Shown here: positions 12,889 to 24,185 of the stretch, piece by piece
How the letters are laid out: the number at the start of each line of letters is the position of its first letter
Position numbering within the stretch: position 1 is the first letter of the stretch
NCBI GenBank assembly: GCA_964036275.1
Contig: OZ038434.1
Span: 580,560 to 644,559, forward strand
From: Litoditis marina
Taxonomy: Eukaryota > Nematoda > Chromadorea > Rhabditida > Rhabditidae
DNA: 64,000 nt
Direction of reading: 5' to 3'
Made by a program: the position numbers and the translations under genes
Notes under the pieces: model-generated
Told to the model about the DNA's origin: nothing
What the model saw: only the letters and a program-made list of their open reading frames with translations
Databases searched by the model: none

Positions 12889-15213
12889 ATGAGGGATTGG
12901 CGGAGAACCGACTGAGACTATTTGTTCGAACAACTGAATGAATGTAATCAAGCTGTTTTCATGCTGCCATTCACAGTGCATGCTCGTATGAGCTTTTGAT
13001 TTTCGAGCCTTACCTACGGCTAATAGAAAGCCATTCATTTGAGTGTTCTCACATTATACTGCAGAGGCTGGAGCTACACTGAAGTTCGGAGAGGTATTGA
13101 GCAATGTGGGACCTGTTTTTGGTCTGATTGTCTGATTGCTCTTCACAGCAGAATTTTATGGTGGATATCTGTAGAGAAGTATAAGCAGAGAAAAGCGCTT
13201 CAAAGTCAAAGTTGTATACGCCCTAAACTCAATCGTTACTTGCTTGATTGGTAAGTTTGATTTCGCGTCGTTTGTAATTTCTCTAGAAGCGCGTGTACGA
13301 GCCACTTTATGGTTCTCCACTGCAAATCAAGTTTGGTATCACATCACAAGTATCACAGTAAGTGTCAGTTTTAAACCAGATTTTCCCTGGGGTATGAAGT
13401 ATGAACAAATATTCGCATATTTTAACTGGCGGAAAGCAAAAAGAAAAATATTTATGAATTGGAGAGGGAATGATTTCTGCTCTTCATTATAATTGCTCTG
13501 CAGGTGTGTAACACAATATGTTGTTAGGTAACGAACGTTCGATCTCTTCGTCAACTCAGTTTTCAAAATAGAAAAATGAAGGATGGAAAGAGCTTAAAAG
13601 GCATCGAAGGAGAGTTAGAATCATTAGGAGAATAGTGCAATAGAAGGATAACAATAAAGTTTCCACGTGTATTTCAACATGTTTCAGGATATCTTATTTT
13701 CAGTTTTGCTTCAACTCAGAACTAACGTTCATTCATCGATTCAACTACACTAATTTCTCCACTCGATGTCGTTCGCATTTTCGAACAAAATCGCACAACA
13801 GTATGAATTCACTTGACTACCAAATGTGTTTCATATACATAGATGTTAGCATAGATGTTAGCGGGTTGTGTTAACGGTGGGAGAAAAAAGAAGAAAACTA
13901 TGCTTTCTAGCCTGTTCCATGAGCATGTACATACCTACAGACCTACAGTATATGAGTTCCCAACTTCTATGGTGGGTATTTTCATGTTTTGTTGTCTGAA
14001 AACTTTTGTATCGAACTTTCATCCCCAACCAATCTATGAAAAACTATTTCTTATAGTCCATTGGATGATTGAAAGACAGAGAAAGCTGTGAAAGTGTTTT
14101 CGAATAGGTGAAACGGAGTATACTGTATATCCCGCAGCATTCCATCAAAGAAAAGTAGTTTTTAACACAATACTAAAAATTTTGAGTTATTTTCCAAACA
14201 AAAGTTTTTGGTTTAAAGAGATAGTTGCTTCTGCTAATAATGCGCTTTCTGATTCCAAGAAGAATTTGGTCTAAATTTGAGGAGAAACGCACTGCAAATA
14301 CAGAAACTTATTTGAACGCCTAGCTGTTTTTTCTATATAGCGTGTCGAAGGTACATTCAATAAGACATGCATATATTCAGAATGATTTATTTATGTTGAC
14401 GTACTAGACACCTTCTGCGAAAACGAGTTCAAGAGGGTTGACTTATATGGGTTGAATAATGCACTTAAATCAACAATCCAATAGAAAAATACCGAAATAT
14501 CTGGTCAGATAATGTTTGTACAATAGGTTTATCTAGTTGTGAACCGAATTCAACTATCAAGATTTTGAGCAATATTGAGAACAATTACAGCCCTCAATGC
14601 GTTTTAAAAGAGCACATACGTTTACATAGCAACAGCGAGTCAATTAAATAATAGCAAGAAAGTACAATTGAAAAATGAGTAGGCCAACTCCCGTTTATTA
14701 AAATGTGGAAAGTCGATTTTGACTCGGGAATTGCATTTCTAAAGAGATAAAAGGATTTTGTCTTGTAAATGCCATCGAACAGATTACTAAACAATATCAT
14801 GTTCATTATCACTAATATCTCATTGTATGTTTGTGAGAAAGCTATAATCCCATAGTAATATCAATCTCTGGCACATGAAGAAGCCTATTCCCATATTTTT
14901 AAATTGTTTTGTGTAGTCCATCTCATTCCTACGTCGACTCCTACAGTATGTGTGCAGTTAAATCTCCTGATTATTGTTTTGCAATAAAACTATGGCCTTC
15001 GAAGAGTTGATTAGAACACGACAAAACCAAACGAGAACACTCTCACTGGTTATTGGGTTTGATACGGATGATACTCCTTCAGTACAGAAGAAAAAAAATT
15101 CGAATATGTTATATGTTTGCACCAGATTCCGTACTGCTATTACAAGTTCCGTGTAAACTGTTGTTATGTGGGTCTATGTTTGTAATACACAGCAACCAAT
15201 AGGGTGTTTACCT

Positions 15214-15393
15214 GGCGGCGTAGCAATCCCTCCAATCTCACGAAAAGTTCATATGAGTTTCTCATGAGATACCTCATGAGCTACTCGTGAACTCCCAGTG
15301 TTGTAGCATAGCAATCAATAGATTCTCATGAGAAGCTCATGCGAATAGCTCATGAGGTATCTCATGAGATTTTTGAGGGATTGCTACGCCGCC
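15214..15393. mobile_element. 180-bp MITE-like element with terminal inverted repeats
   Basis: Left end GGCGGCGTAGCAATCCCTC (15214-15232) and right end 15375-15393 are perfect inverted copies. The interior holds several CTCATGAG palindromes. No coding capacity, so a non-autonomous element. Flanking target duplication is not clear. Confidence 0.85.
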
Positions 15394-16720
15394 TGCACTG
15401 TACCAGTACAGGTATGATTGACCAGAACTATACCATACTCCATACCCAATAATGTCACCCCGCAGCCAAATTCGTCACTGCCACACCCTGATGGAATTCA
15501 AAGTCTATATCAGTAGAATGGTAGTTTTATCTATTCGTTATTTGTCCGAATATCGCTGGTAACGCATTTACAGTCGGATAATTGAACCTACATTTACTCA
15601 GTTCGGAGTAGTTTACGTAGTAGTTCCGTGGTCAATATGCTTTGCTCAATATCCTGACATGGACTGGGATTCAGTTACAAAAGTACAACGTTCCAACGCA
15701 GGAATCTTTCGTTACAAAAAGTTCAGATGGTATGAAAATGTATAAACAAAAATGATTTTTATGATAATGATCAAAATGTTAGTGAACCGAAACCAAAAAT
15801 GTGGTCATGAGTGCCAGATCAACATGAAAAGTTAGACCACATTGGGAGCTCTGCCATTTATCATTCACGGCGCTGCTAGAACAATTGCAAGCAAATAATC
15901 AGATGGAACATAGTTTTTGGAAAGTTCTCGAACTACACTGGGGCTCTCCTCAATTGTGAGTTTTTCAAAACATGCGCCAGTTACTGTACTCACTCGATCT
16001 CCCTGAACCAGACTGCAGCACGAACATTCTGAAAGCAACTCGCGGAGTTTATTATGTCGAGGTTTATTGACAGAAGAACATGGGGAATACTTTTAAAAGT
16101 ATTCCCCATGTTTGGTAACTGCACATTCTAAGTTGACTAGAACATATGTTTTTCATGAGTTATAGTCGACACTATGGGCGATGTGAGTAGGGCGCAGACA
16201 AAAACTCGTTTCAATAAATATATAAATATTCCCATTCGAGACAATTCTCGAATAAAGCTTCATTCAAAGAATGACCATCAATGCTAAAAGATGTCATCAT
16301 AAATCATAGCCACACCTTAAAAGCTTCATAATCTTTTCCAGTAGTTTTATCTATTCTTTCTGTATCGCTATCAGTGTTTGTAACGCCTATCTCGGTCAGA
16401 GATTCGACCAGAGACCGTGGTGGAGTAAGAGGGTGCAGAGAAAAACTGCTCAGTTAATAATAAATGTCTGGTGTATTTAAAGACAATGGAAACGAGCAAT
16501 TTCATTTCCAACAAGCGTATTCCCTATAAATCGTGAGTTTCTCGCTATGTACTCATTGGTTCTAGAAAAGTTCAATTGTTTGAATTTTGCGAGTACTCGT
16601 TTGGTTTCCGAATCTTCGATTATTTGAGTATGAAAGTTCACCCTGGTGGCCTTCCATTTTCACTAGAGGTTTTGCAGGGGTGATTAAATATCCATGCGGT
16701 TAGTTGAGCATATCGCAGCT
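15394..16720. other. non-coding stretch upstream of the repeat-protein gene
   Basis: No exon chain. A perfect 36-bp palindrome lies at 16077-16112 and a TATA box closes the stretch. Confidence 0.5.
16077..16112. repeat. perfect 36-bp palindrome
   Basis: Half-site AACATGGGGAATACTTTT is followed immediately by its exact inverse complement, with no spacer. It could be a tiny fold-back remnant or a dimer-binding site. Confidence 0.9.
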
Positions 16721-16728
16721 TATATAAA
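16721..16728 (+). promoter_or_regulatory. TATA box of the repeat-protein gene
   Basis: TATATAAA about 115 bases ahead of the ATG region, followed by a short 5' stretch and a tatttcag acceptor three bases ahead of the first ATG. Confidence 0.6.
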
Positions 16729-16841
16729 GAACACATATTTTAAATACTTAGGTTTGAGGTGGTCATTGTAATACCTTTCAAGTAGAATCTAGCAGTTCCA
16801 TTTACGGAATTTTCATTCTAACAATTTATATATTTCAGATC

Positions 16842-18450
16842 ATGATGAATTCTATTGGATTGTTTGCATTCGTTGCATCACTTGCGGTGGTATGGTCATC
16901 TCCGGTTATGGAAAAACGCCAAAATGAGCCATCGCCCATTCCCAACCAGAACACATCTTCCTGGAACCAACCATCTCCCGTGCCAGGACAGAACTACTCG
17001 GTACCGGTATCGCCCGTTCCCAACCAGAACACATCTTCCTGGAACCAGCCATCTCCCGTGCCAGGACAGAACTACTCGGTACCGGTATCGCCCGTTCCCA
17101 ACCAGAACACATCTTCCTGGAACCAGCCATCTCCCGTGCCGGGACAGAACTACTCGGTACCGGTATCGCCCGTTCCCAACCAGAACACATCTTCCTGGAA
17201 CCAGCCATCTCCCGTGCCGGGACAGAACTACTCGGTACCGGTATCGCCCGTTCCCAACCAGAACACATCTTCCTGGAACCAGCCATCTCCCGTGCCAGGA
17301 CAGAACTACTCGGTACCGGTATCGCCCGTTCCCAACCAGAACACCTTCCTGGAACCAACCATCTCCCGTGCCAGGACAGAACTACTCGGTACCGGTATCG
17401 CCCGTTCCCAACCAGAACACATCTTCCTGGAACCAGCCATCTCCCGTGCCAGGACAGAACTACTCGGTACCGGTATCGCCCGTTCCCAACCAGAACACAT
17501 CTTCCTGGAACCAGCCATCTCCCGTGCCGGGACAGAACTACTCGGTACCGGTATCGCCCGTTCCCAACCAGAACACATCTTCCTGGAACCAGCCATCTCC
17601 CGTGCCGGGACAGAACTACTCGGTACCGGTATCGCCCGTTCCCAACCAGAACACATCTTCCTGGAACCAGCCATCTCCCGTGCCAGGACAGAACTACTCG
17701 GTACCGGTATCGCCCGTTCCCGACCAGAACACATCTTCCTGGAACCAGCCATCTCCAGTGCCAGGACAGAACTACTCGGTACCGGTATCGCCCGTTCCCA
17801 ACCAGAACACATCTTCCTTGAACCAGCCATCTCCCGTGCCAGGACAGAACTACTCGGTACCGGTATCGCCCGTTCCCAACCAGAACACATCTTCTTGGAA
17901 CCAGCCATCTCCCGTGCCAGGACAGAACTACTCGGTACCGGTATCGCCCGTTCCCAACCAGAACACATCTTCCTGGAACCAATCATCTCCCGTGCCAGGA
18001 CAGAACTACACGGTACCGGTATCGCCCGTTCCCAACCAGAACACATCTTCTTGGAACCAGCCATCTCCCGTGCCAGGACAGAACTACTCGGTACCGGTAT
18101 CGCCCGTTCCCAACCAGAACACATCTTCCTGGAACCAACCATCTCCCGTGCCAGGACAGAACTACTCGGTACCGGTATCGCCCGTTCCCAACCAGAACAC
18201 ATCTTCCTGGAACCAACCATTTCCCGTGCCAGGACAGAACTACTCGGTACCGGTATCGCCCGTTCCCAACCAGAACACATCTTCTTGGAACCAGCCATCT
18301 CCCGTGCCAGGACAGAACTACTCGGTACCGGTATCGCCCGTTCCCAACCAGAACACATCTTCCTGGAACCAACCATCTCCCGTGCCAGGACAGAACTACT
18401 CGGTACCGGTATCGCCCGTTCCCAACCAGAACACATTTTCCTGGAACTAA
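16842..18450 (+). CDS. secreted Pro/Ser/Asn-rich tandem-repeat protein (2-bp frameshift at about 17344)
   Basis: Not a family I recognise. The start at 16842 lies just behind a splice acceptor. A signal peptide of about 20 residues (MMNSIGLFAFVASLAVVWSS) is followed by a dibasic EKRQ, a possible processing site. The rest is twenty 26-residue units of the type PVPNQNTSSWNQ then PSPVPGQNYSVPVS. Each unit has two N-glycosylation sequons (NTS, NYS), one Trp and no Cys. The sixth unit lacks two bases (ACAC-CTTCC where all others have ACACATCTTCC). Read literally, the ATG frame then switches to a Leu/Arg/Glu-rich frame open to 18524, while the original repeat frame resumes one frame over and ends NTFSWN-stop at 18450. 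Either the copy is damaged, the assembly has a repeat error, or two different tails are made. An extracellular glycoprotein (cuticle, mucus or egg coat) is inference. Confidence 0.75.
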
Positions 18451-18478
18451 CCATCTCCCGTGCCAGGACAGAACTACT
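16929..18478. repeat. 78-bp tandem array, 20 units
   Basis: CCCAACCAGAACA (or one-base variants) recurs every 78 bases from 16941 to 18420, except one 76-base interval around 17344. Units are nearly identical, mostly with silent-type changes, implying recent homogenisation. 78 is a multiple of 3, and the unit has no stop in any forward frame and none in at least two reverse frames. Confidence 0.97.
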
Positions 18479-18519
18479 CTCCTTAGAACGAAACATGGTC
18501 TTTAAATGTTCATTCTTTG

Positions 18520-18525
18520 AATAAA
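18520..18525 (+). terminator. polyadenylation signal AATAAA of the repeat-protein gene
   Basis: AATAAA 70 bases after the stop at 18450. It overlaps the alternative-frame stop at 18524, so transcripts of either frame would end here. Confidence 0.65.
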
Positions 18526-21500
18526 ACATGGTCTTTTTTTGTTATTTGTGTTGGTGGACACAGCACTATAAACACGGTCAGTGCACAAGCAAACGCAACT
18601 CAAAATTTGTGTACATTCATCGCTTCATGCAACATGAATACCGTGAGGTAAACTAAACAGTAAACGCCCATAGTCCGCAATCTCAGAAACATTGGCGCCA
18701 ACTAGCAGGAGTTGGCGCCGATTGCAGGGTTTAATCGAAAAAGTGAGCTGAAAACCGCTCAAACACCGGAAAACCACTCATTGAAGCATGCGCTTTGCCA
18801 TCCTCATTTTGACAGCACTTAAAAACGAAGGACACAACTATTGGAAACATATAGGATCAGCCCTTCAGGGGTTGGCTATGGTTTGTGAGAGTGAATGGCC
18901 ACGGGGTGGCATCATTTGGCTATGGTAGTTTCATAGAACACGCTAACATGTCCTATTCTGATAAATGCAAGTGGGTTAACATAGAAAATATTTTTGTTAT
19001 TTTTGACGGCCGTGAACATTGCAAAAAAACTATTGAGCGTAACTTGTGGAGTACTTTTTACTACGTGTTTACCTATTTGTATTGAAAGAGTTATAGCTGT
19101 TATTTTACTATTATATTTATGGTTTGTCTGACTTTTTGATGCGATTTCCGAAAGGAACGAGCCATTTTAATGGCATTGGACCTGTTTGGCGAAAAGTGCT
19201 AATTTGTCGTTTGATTTGCGGTCTACCGCATTTCTTCTACTCTTACAACTATTACCATTCGCAGACTGGTGCGAAACTTTATTTTATAAAATATGACCTT
19301 TCTTAAAAACATCGGCTTCATGTTTTCTTTTATGACATGTACTAGAAGTCAATTGCACAGTCACGTGAAATATGTGAACACAGCAGAACTCAGAAACATG
19401 CAATGACAAAGTGCTTGATTCCTCATTAGGATGCTAACTTCACGTGAATATTCGATTTACTTCTAGTATATCTTGATAGTTAGAACATTCGTTGCCTATG
19501 CGAAGGAGGTACATTCTCGCGGAGAACGGTTGAATATTATATTTGTTCATCTCAAATCTATTTGGGGTATGACGTATGAAACTTCAAAGAATCTATAAGG
19601 AGTGAATAGCAGAATAACTCCGTTTTATTCTAATCACCCACTCCGACTACAAAACCAGTACTGTAATGATTCCTTTCGTTGTTCATTCGAAAGTTGGAAA
19701 ACAAAGTAACCTAATGGATGATAAAGGGGGACGATTCACCTCCTATTGACCTGCTCCTCTTTCCGAATACTCCAACCTCGCTAATTAGGTTTGTTTACTG
19801 CTTCTAGTTTGTGTGTTTCTTGTAATTTTGCGTCTATCTTTGAAATCTTTGACCTCTCGTGACCTTTTGTAGCGGAGACAACTCTGAATCTTTCTTTTAA
19901 CGTTGTTCAGTTCTCTTATACCGCTCTTGGACAATCTCAGATGTTTGAACACGCCAGGCAATATTGATAATTAATATTGTGCGAAATACAGACGAACTAA
20001 TCGTTCTCTAGGGTTGAATATTTTAATTCCTCTTCTTGATTAGGGCATACAATTTTCGGTCAAATTACATTTTTTCTCAACCGCAGCCCCAACTTTTCCG
20101 AAACTGTCTTGTTGTTCACAAATTTGAATATTTCGCCTTGTTAGAACTGATCGAAATCTTCTAGTGAATACAATAGTCACACGAAGAACAAACAATCAAT
20201 AGAAATTTCGCACAAAGAATACAAAACACAATTTTTTTGCTAGCATCTCTTGGTGATTTATCTCTCCCCTGTCGCTTTTTACACAAAATGTATGAGAACA
20301 ATGATCGCCAATGACATTTAACAAGGCGAATGATATATCGAATGGCGATTCACAAGTAACACTTTATTCAAATTAATGACATATAATGGTTTGCTTGCGA
20401 TTTTACACGTGACTTTTCAAACTAAAAGTTAGATGTAGAACTCCAACTGAATAGTTGAGAAAACTCGAGAAAAAGGTTATTGTTACCCTGTTACGCATTG
20501 TTACGCATTTGTTTCGTGTTTCAAACTAAAACTTCTACAGTTTTCGGAATTTGAGCTCAGAAAACGTTGAACGAAATGCATTATTTTTCGACTTCACGAG
20601 TTACTACGTAACTGACACGTGACGAGCATCAGTTCCATCATGAAACGCACCCAAAAAAACTTGATAAACTTCTTGGAACTTATAATTTTAAATGTGTCTA
20701 TCCTACGTGGTAGGAGTTCATCACCTCAATGAGGTCACTGAGGTGTACATCTTTGTTCCTCATGCTATATCGTAGGGGAGAGCCCTAGTCCACATCATCG
20801 TTACGGCGACTGCTAAAGAAGTTATTCTAATTTTTCTAAGCGAACTATCGTGGAATAATTTACCAACAATCTTCATAATCGGGAATCCGATTCTAATGTA
20901 GAAATTGATGAACTTCTCAATAAAATTTACGTGGTTGGAGTTTTGTAATTCTACTTTAGATGTCTCAGTAGCAGTTGGAACGATAACGAGTATATACTGG
21001 GCACTTTGGGGATGAGAGTTTTCTACCGCTTTTTTAGTTTTCTACAAAAAGTGTCCCGCTTTTTTCATAAGAGCTGTGACGTATTTCTTTGTGGAGAATG
21101 ACCTTCATTCACTGGCTGGATGGTGGGCAGCAGTTTTCCATCCTCCTCACCAACTACCAATGTTTCCTGTGTAATTCGAGTAAAAGAGCAAGTTTGAAAA
21201 AATGCTATTGTTCTTTCTCATGACGAGGCGCCCCTTAGCCAACACAGGCTATTCAAACATCCGTCAATGAGATGTAGTTCCCATCACTCCAACATATATT
21301 GCATAACTTATTCTAACTGAGACTCCTACAGTATGGAGGTACAGTGCGTTCAATCAACTAATGTGAAGAGGTGTACACTTTTGACAATTCCTTCTGATTC
21401 CTTATTCCAAAATGTTTCCGGGGAAAAAAACATACAAAGAAAGGTGCAAGTTTGCATAATGTCATTGGACAGTTAGAATGGGTACTGTACGAGTCTCAAT

Positions 21501-21552
21501 ATCAACAGTTTGGATTTTAGGAGTATAACCTATGACCCCGTTGTTTCCAGAG
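18526..21552. other. non-coding stretch
   Basis: Three kilobases with no phased exons and no strong repeats apart from a small TTGGCGCC inverted pair near 18690-18725. I see no gene. Confidence 0.5.
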
Positions 21553-23451
21553 ATGGTCTTCTGTGGAAATGGGCGTCAGGTGTCGTTTCTGATTCTTCTG
21601 CTGTGCTGTCTGGATTGTTGGGGTAGAATAGAAGAGGTCCCTTCCAGCCGCCACCCGGCCCTTCGCGGAGCAACCCATAGGAGGAGAGAGACTGTGTGAG
21701 CGATGGGGCAGGGTTAATAGGCACACTATTTCTCGGAGAAAAAAAGGCAGGAGAACTTGTCAAAATGGAGAGCAACTACAGCTGAGGTCAAAAATATACT
21801 AGTACTCGTAGGACAGCAGCATGACCAGGCTTCATTTAAAAGGGTTACGGTAGTTAAAATGGAAAAGGCAGATTTGGGAAAACCTCTACCCGATGCATTT
21901 ATGAAATTCACACATTAAGGATTCCGCTTATGTGCAGAACACGCGATAGCGTTTTAAACTTAACGTATAGTTTGTACCATTCGCACTGAAGTTCATTGGC
22001 TTCGTGCAAAGATTTTCGCATGAACTTTCTTAGAGCAAACATGAATGTTCCGAAAATGTTTTTAGTTCACCTCTTTTTATGTAACTAAACAACCGCAAAC
22101 AGAGATTTGCGAATTTGAAAAAACTCCAAAATGACTAAAATAAGCCTGGAATATGCATTGGCATGCTGCCAACGTAGCAGTGGGAAGGACTCAGACAATT
22201 CCCAGCCAATTGGCCAGCCACTTTTTTATTGGCTGAACGAGAAAGTGTGCAGGTCAGAGAGACGCAGACTGTCTTAGCCTGTCTGTGCGTCATTGACCTG
22301 CATGTTCTCTCGTTTTTGTAGCTGGCCAATTGTAGAAAATTGGCGCTAATCGTTCTGAGGACTGGAACTGTATTTCAATTCCAGTTGCCTGAACGGAAAC
22401 GTAGTGAACGGAAACTGCGTTTGTGAGCCGGATTTCCTGGGCAAATTCTGTGAAAAGCAGAAGCATTGTGCGACATTCCGTCGGTTCAGAAACGGAAGGT
22501 GGGCAAATGTTCATAATATTCTCTAGTTCACCATGAAATTATAGATAAAGTGAGAAGTGTTTAAAATAACCGATTTCGAGTGCAACTAGGAAGTTAGTCT
22601 GACCTTTCTGAATGGTGCTCACGAATTGTAGCAAAAAAATTCTTATAAGCCATGAAAAAGCAGTTTTTCGAACTCTTTAACATGTTTTTATTGAAAATGG
22701 CACCTTATCCTTATCCTTCTTTCAGTTGTCCTATCTGTGAAACGGGCTATTCCGGTGAGTATTGCGAGGATATTGTGTGTGGTCATGGCCACGTGGATAA
22801 CATGGGTATGGACTGTATCTGCGACAACCCCTGGACCGGAAAGTTCTGTGAAGAACTGAACACTAGAAAAGTCTATGGATACTACAATAGAAAGGTAGGC
22901 TCTTGCTGTATATTCGATGGGGGCAGATATGGTGGTGTTCACTACGCAATCACCTTTTTAAACCTGACAAGGACTGCTTAGTGACTTCATTTTTTTTCTG
23001 TGAAACAAAATGAAACTAAAGCACACATTTTTGATTTATAAATCCAACATTAAACTAATGTAGACTACATAATTCATATACTAGTTCGCTTTATTTTGAA
23101 ACGCGTGTGCGCTTCATAGGGTTCATTTGAGGTTGGTGGGATCAATGAAAGACTTTGTTGAAGTTTCATCGCACATACCGTTCGAATGGTAAAACTAACC
23201 GACTCAGATCTTTGTAGGTGTATCTTCTTGGACCTCTTGGAGCTTTGTCCATTATTCCAATGTGTCTCACATACATTGGTTGTGAACGAATGGCCAAGAA
23301 ACGACAGGTTGGTTACAAGGTTTCAAATGAGAGCACCACTATGGAATTCGGTGACGGGTCGCCGGCGAGGTCGCCGGCGATGTCGCCGGAAGGGGTTGAT
23401 GGCGAGTCGCCGCTTTTCGGATCGCCGGCGACATCGCCGGCGAGTCGCTAA
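21553..23451 (+). CDS. single-pass EGF-domain membrane protein, 4 exons
   Basis: Exons 21553-21695, 22385-22498, 22726-22894, 23218-23451, all phases matching; 219 residues. The ATG lies two bases after a tttccag acceptor. Order: signal peptide (hydrophobic FLILLLCCLDC, residues 11-21), a short Arg-rich linker, two to three EGF-like modules (CVCEPDFLGKFC, CPICETGYSGEYC, CICDNPWTGKFC), a short spacer, a transmembrane helix at about 143-162 (YLLGPLGALSIIPMCLTYIG), a basic stop-transfer ERMAKKRQ, and a cytoplasmic tail. The tail's last third is an SPARSPAMSP-type Ser-Pro/Gly stretch encoded by TCGCCGGCGA repeat copies. A gttggt donor-like site directly after KKRQ could instead splice to a later exon and remove that tail. 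Role unknown; the architecture suggests a small surface ligand or adhesion protein. Confidence 0.82.
23357..23447. repeat. TCGCCGGCGA repeats forming the end of the EGF-protein reading frame
   Basis: Several copies of the self-complementary TCGCCGGCGA in 90 bases, in frame with the upstream coding sequence and encoding Ser-Pro-Ala runs. The same motif recurs at 24186-24705. Confidence 0.85.
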
Positions 23452-23597
23452 TTACCTTATATGATTCTTTCGCTTTTTAGCAATGATCTTTCTGTGGCAG
23501 AAAATATTTTTTTCAAAAGTAAATTAGCGCGTTAACGAGCCGAGTACCATGTTTACGGGATTTAACATCTATAGTCTTAATTAAACATCCATTTGTA

Positions 23598-23672
23598 ACT
23601 CTCTGGAATCGAACCCACAACCTTCGGCGTACTGCGGCGCACACATCCTCTCGGCCATAACCGCTACGGTCT
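23598..23672 (-). repeat. tRNA-like sequence (pseudo-tRNA or SINE head)
   Basis: On the minus strand: A-box-like TGGCCGAGAGG and B-box GGGTTCGATTCC at tRNA spacing, with a partly pairing acceptor stem. The anticodon arm is unclear. Confidence 0.55.
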
Positions 23673-24051
23673 GAGAAACGCCGCGCTTAGTATTGCGCAC
23701 CCAGCGCATTCAAACTAATGGTCGGACTAACTAATAATTGCAAATAAACTATAATGATTCTATTGCGAATAAAATCCAAGTCTGTTGGAGAAGATCTCAC
23801 TGTTTTTTATCACGATAGGAATAAACTGTCTTCAAAATCTCATTTCTTTTCCTAAAGTGATATGTTTTGGCCAAACTGGGGAGTATGTTCCGTAACAGAT
23901 GTATAATACTTTGAATAATAACAAATAATACCTCTCTACTTGAATTTTAGTTTATAATGGATGTATAGCTAAACAGCTGCTCGGATAAGTTCCAAACGCA
24001 CTACACCGGCAGATCTCCAATGCTATCTCATAAGTTCTAGTCTTAATTTGA

Positions 24052-24089
24052 GTGAGATGGAAAGTTTATGTAAACTTTCCATCTCACTT
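24052..24089. repeat. 38-bp palindrome, 18-bp arms
   Basis: Arm AGTGAGATGGAAAGTTTA, a 2-base spacer, then its exact inverse complement. Would form a perfect hairpin. Confidence 0.9.
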
Positions 24090-24185
24090 AAATGATGACA
24101 TATGCTAGTTGTTATCAAGCATGGTAAGATCAAAACTCCCTTTTAATCGTGCTCCAACTAACTAGCTATCGAATCACGCTACTTG

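Larger units (their letters stand above)
11480..15213. other. non-coding stretch
   Basis: No phased exon chain found. Holds a GA microsatellite at about 12800-12886 and an AATCGAAA-rich region at 12160-12620. Short open frames here show no conserved motifs. Confidence 0.5.

Noticed and set aside
12711..13038. Open frames over the GA microsatellite
   Set aside because: Glu-Arg repeats from simple sequence only.
16906..18529. Long minus-strand open frames (358, 407 and 129 codons) opposite the repeat protein
   Set aside because: They are the reverse reading of the stop-free 78-bp unit and have no start context, splice signals or end of their own.
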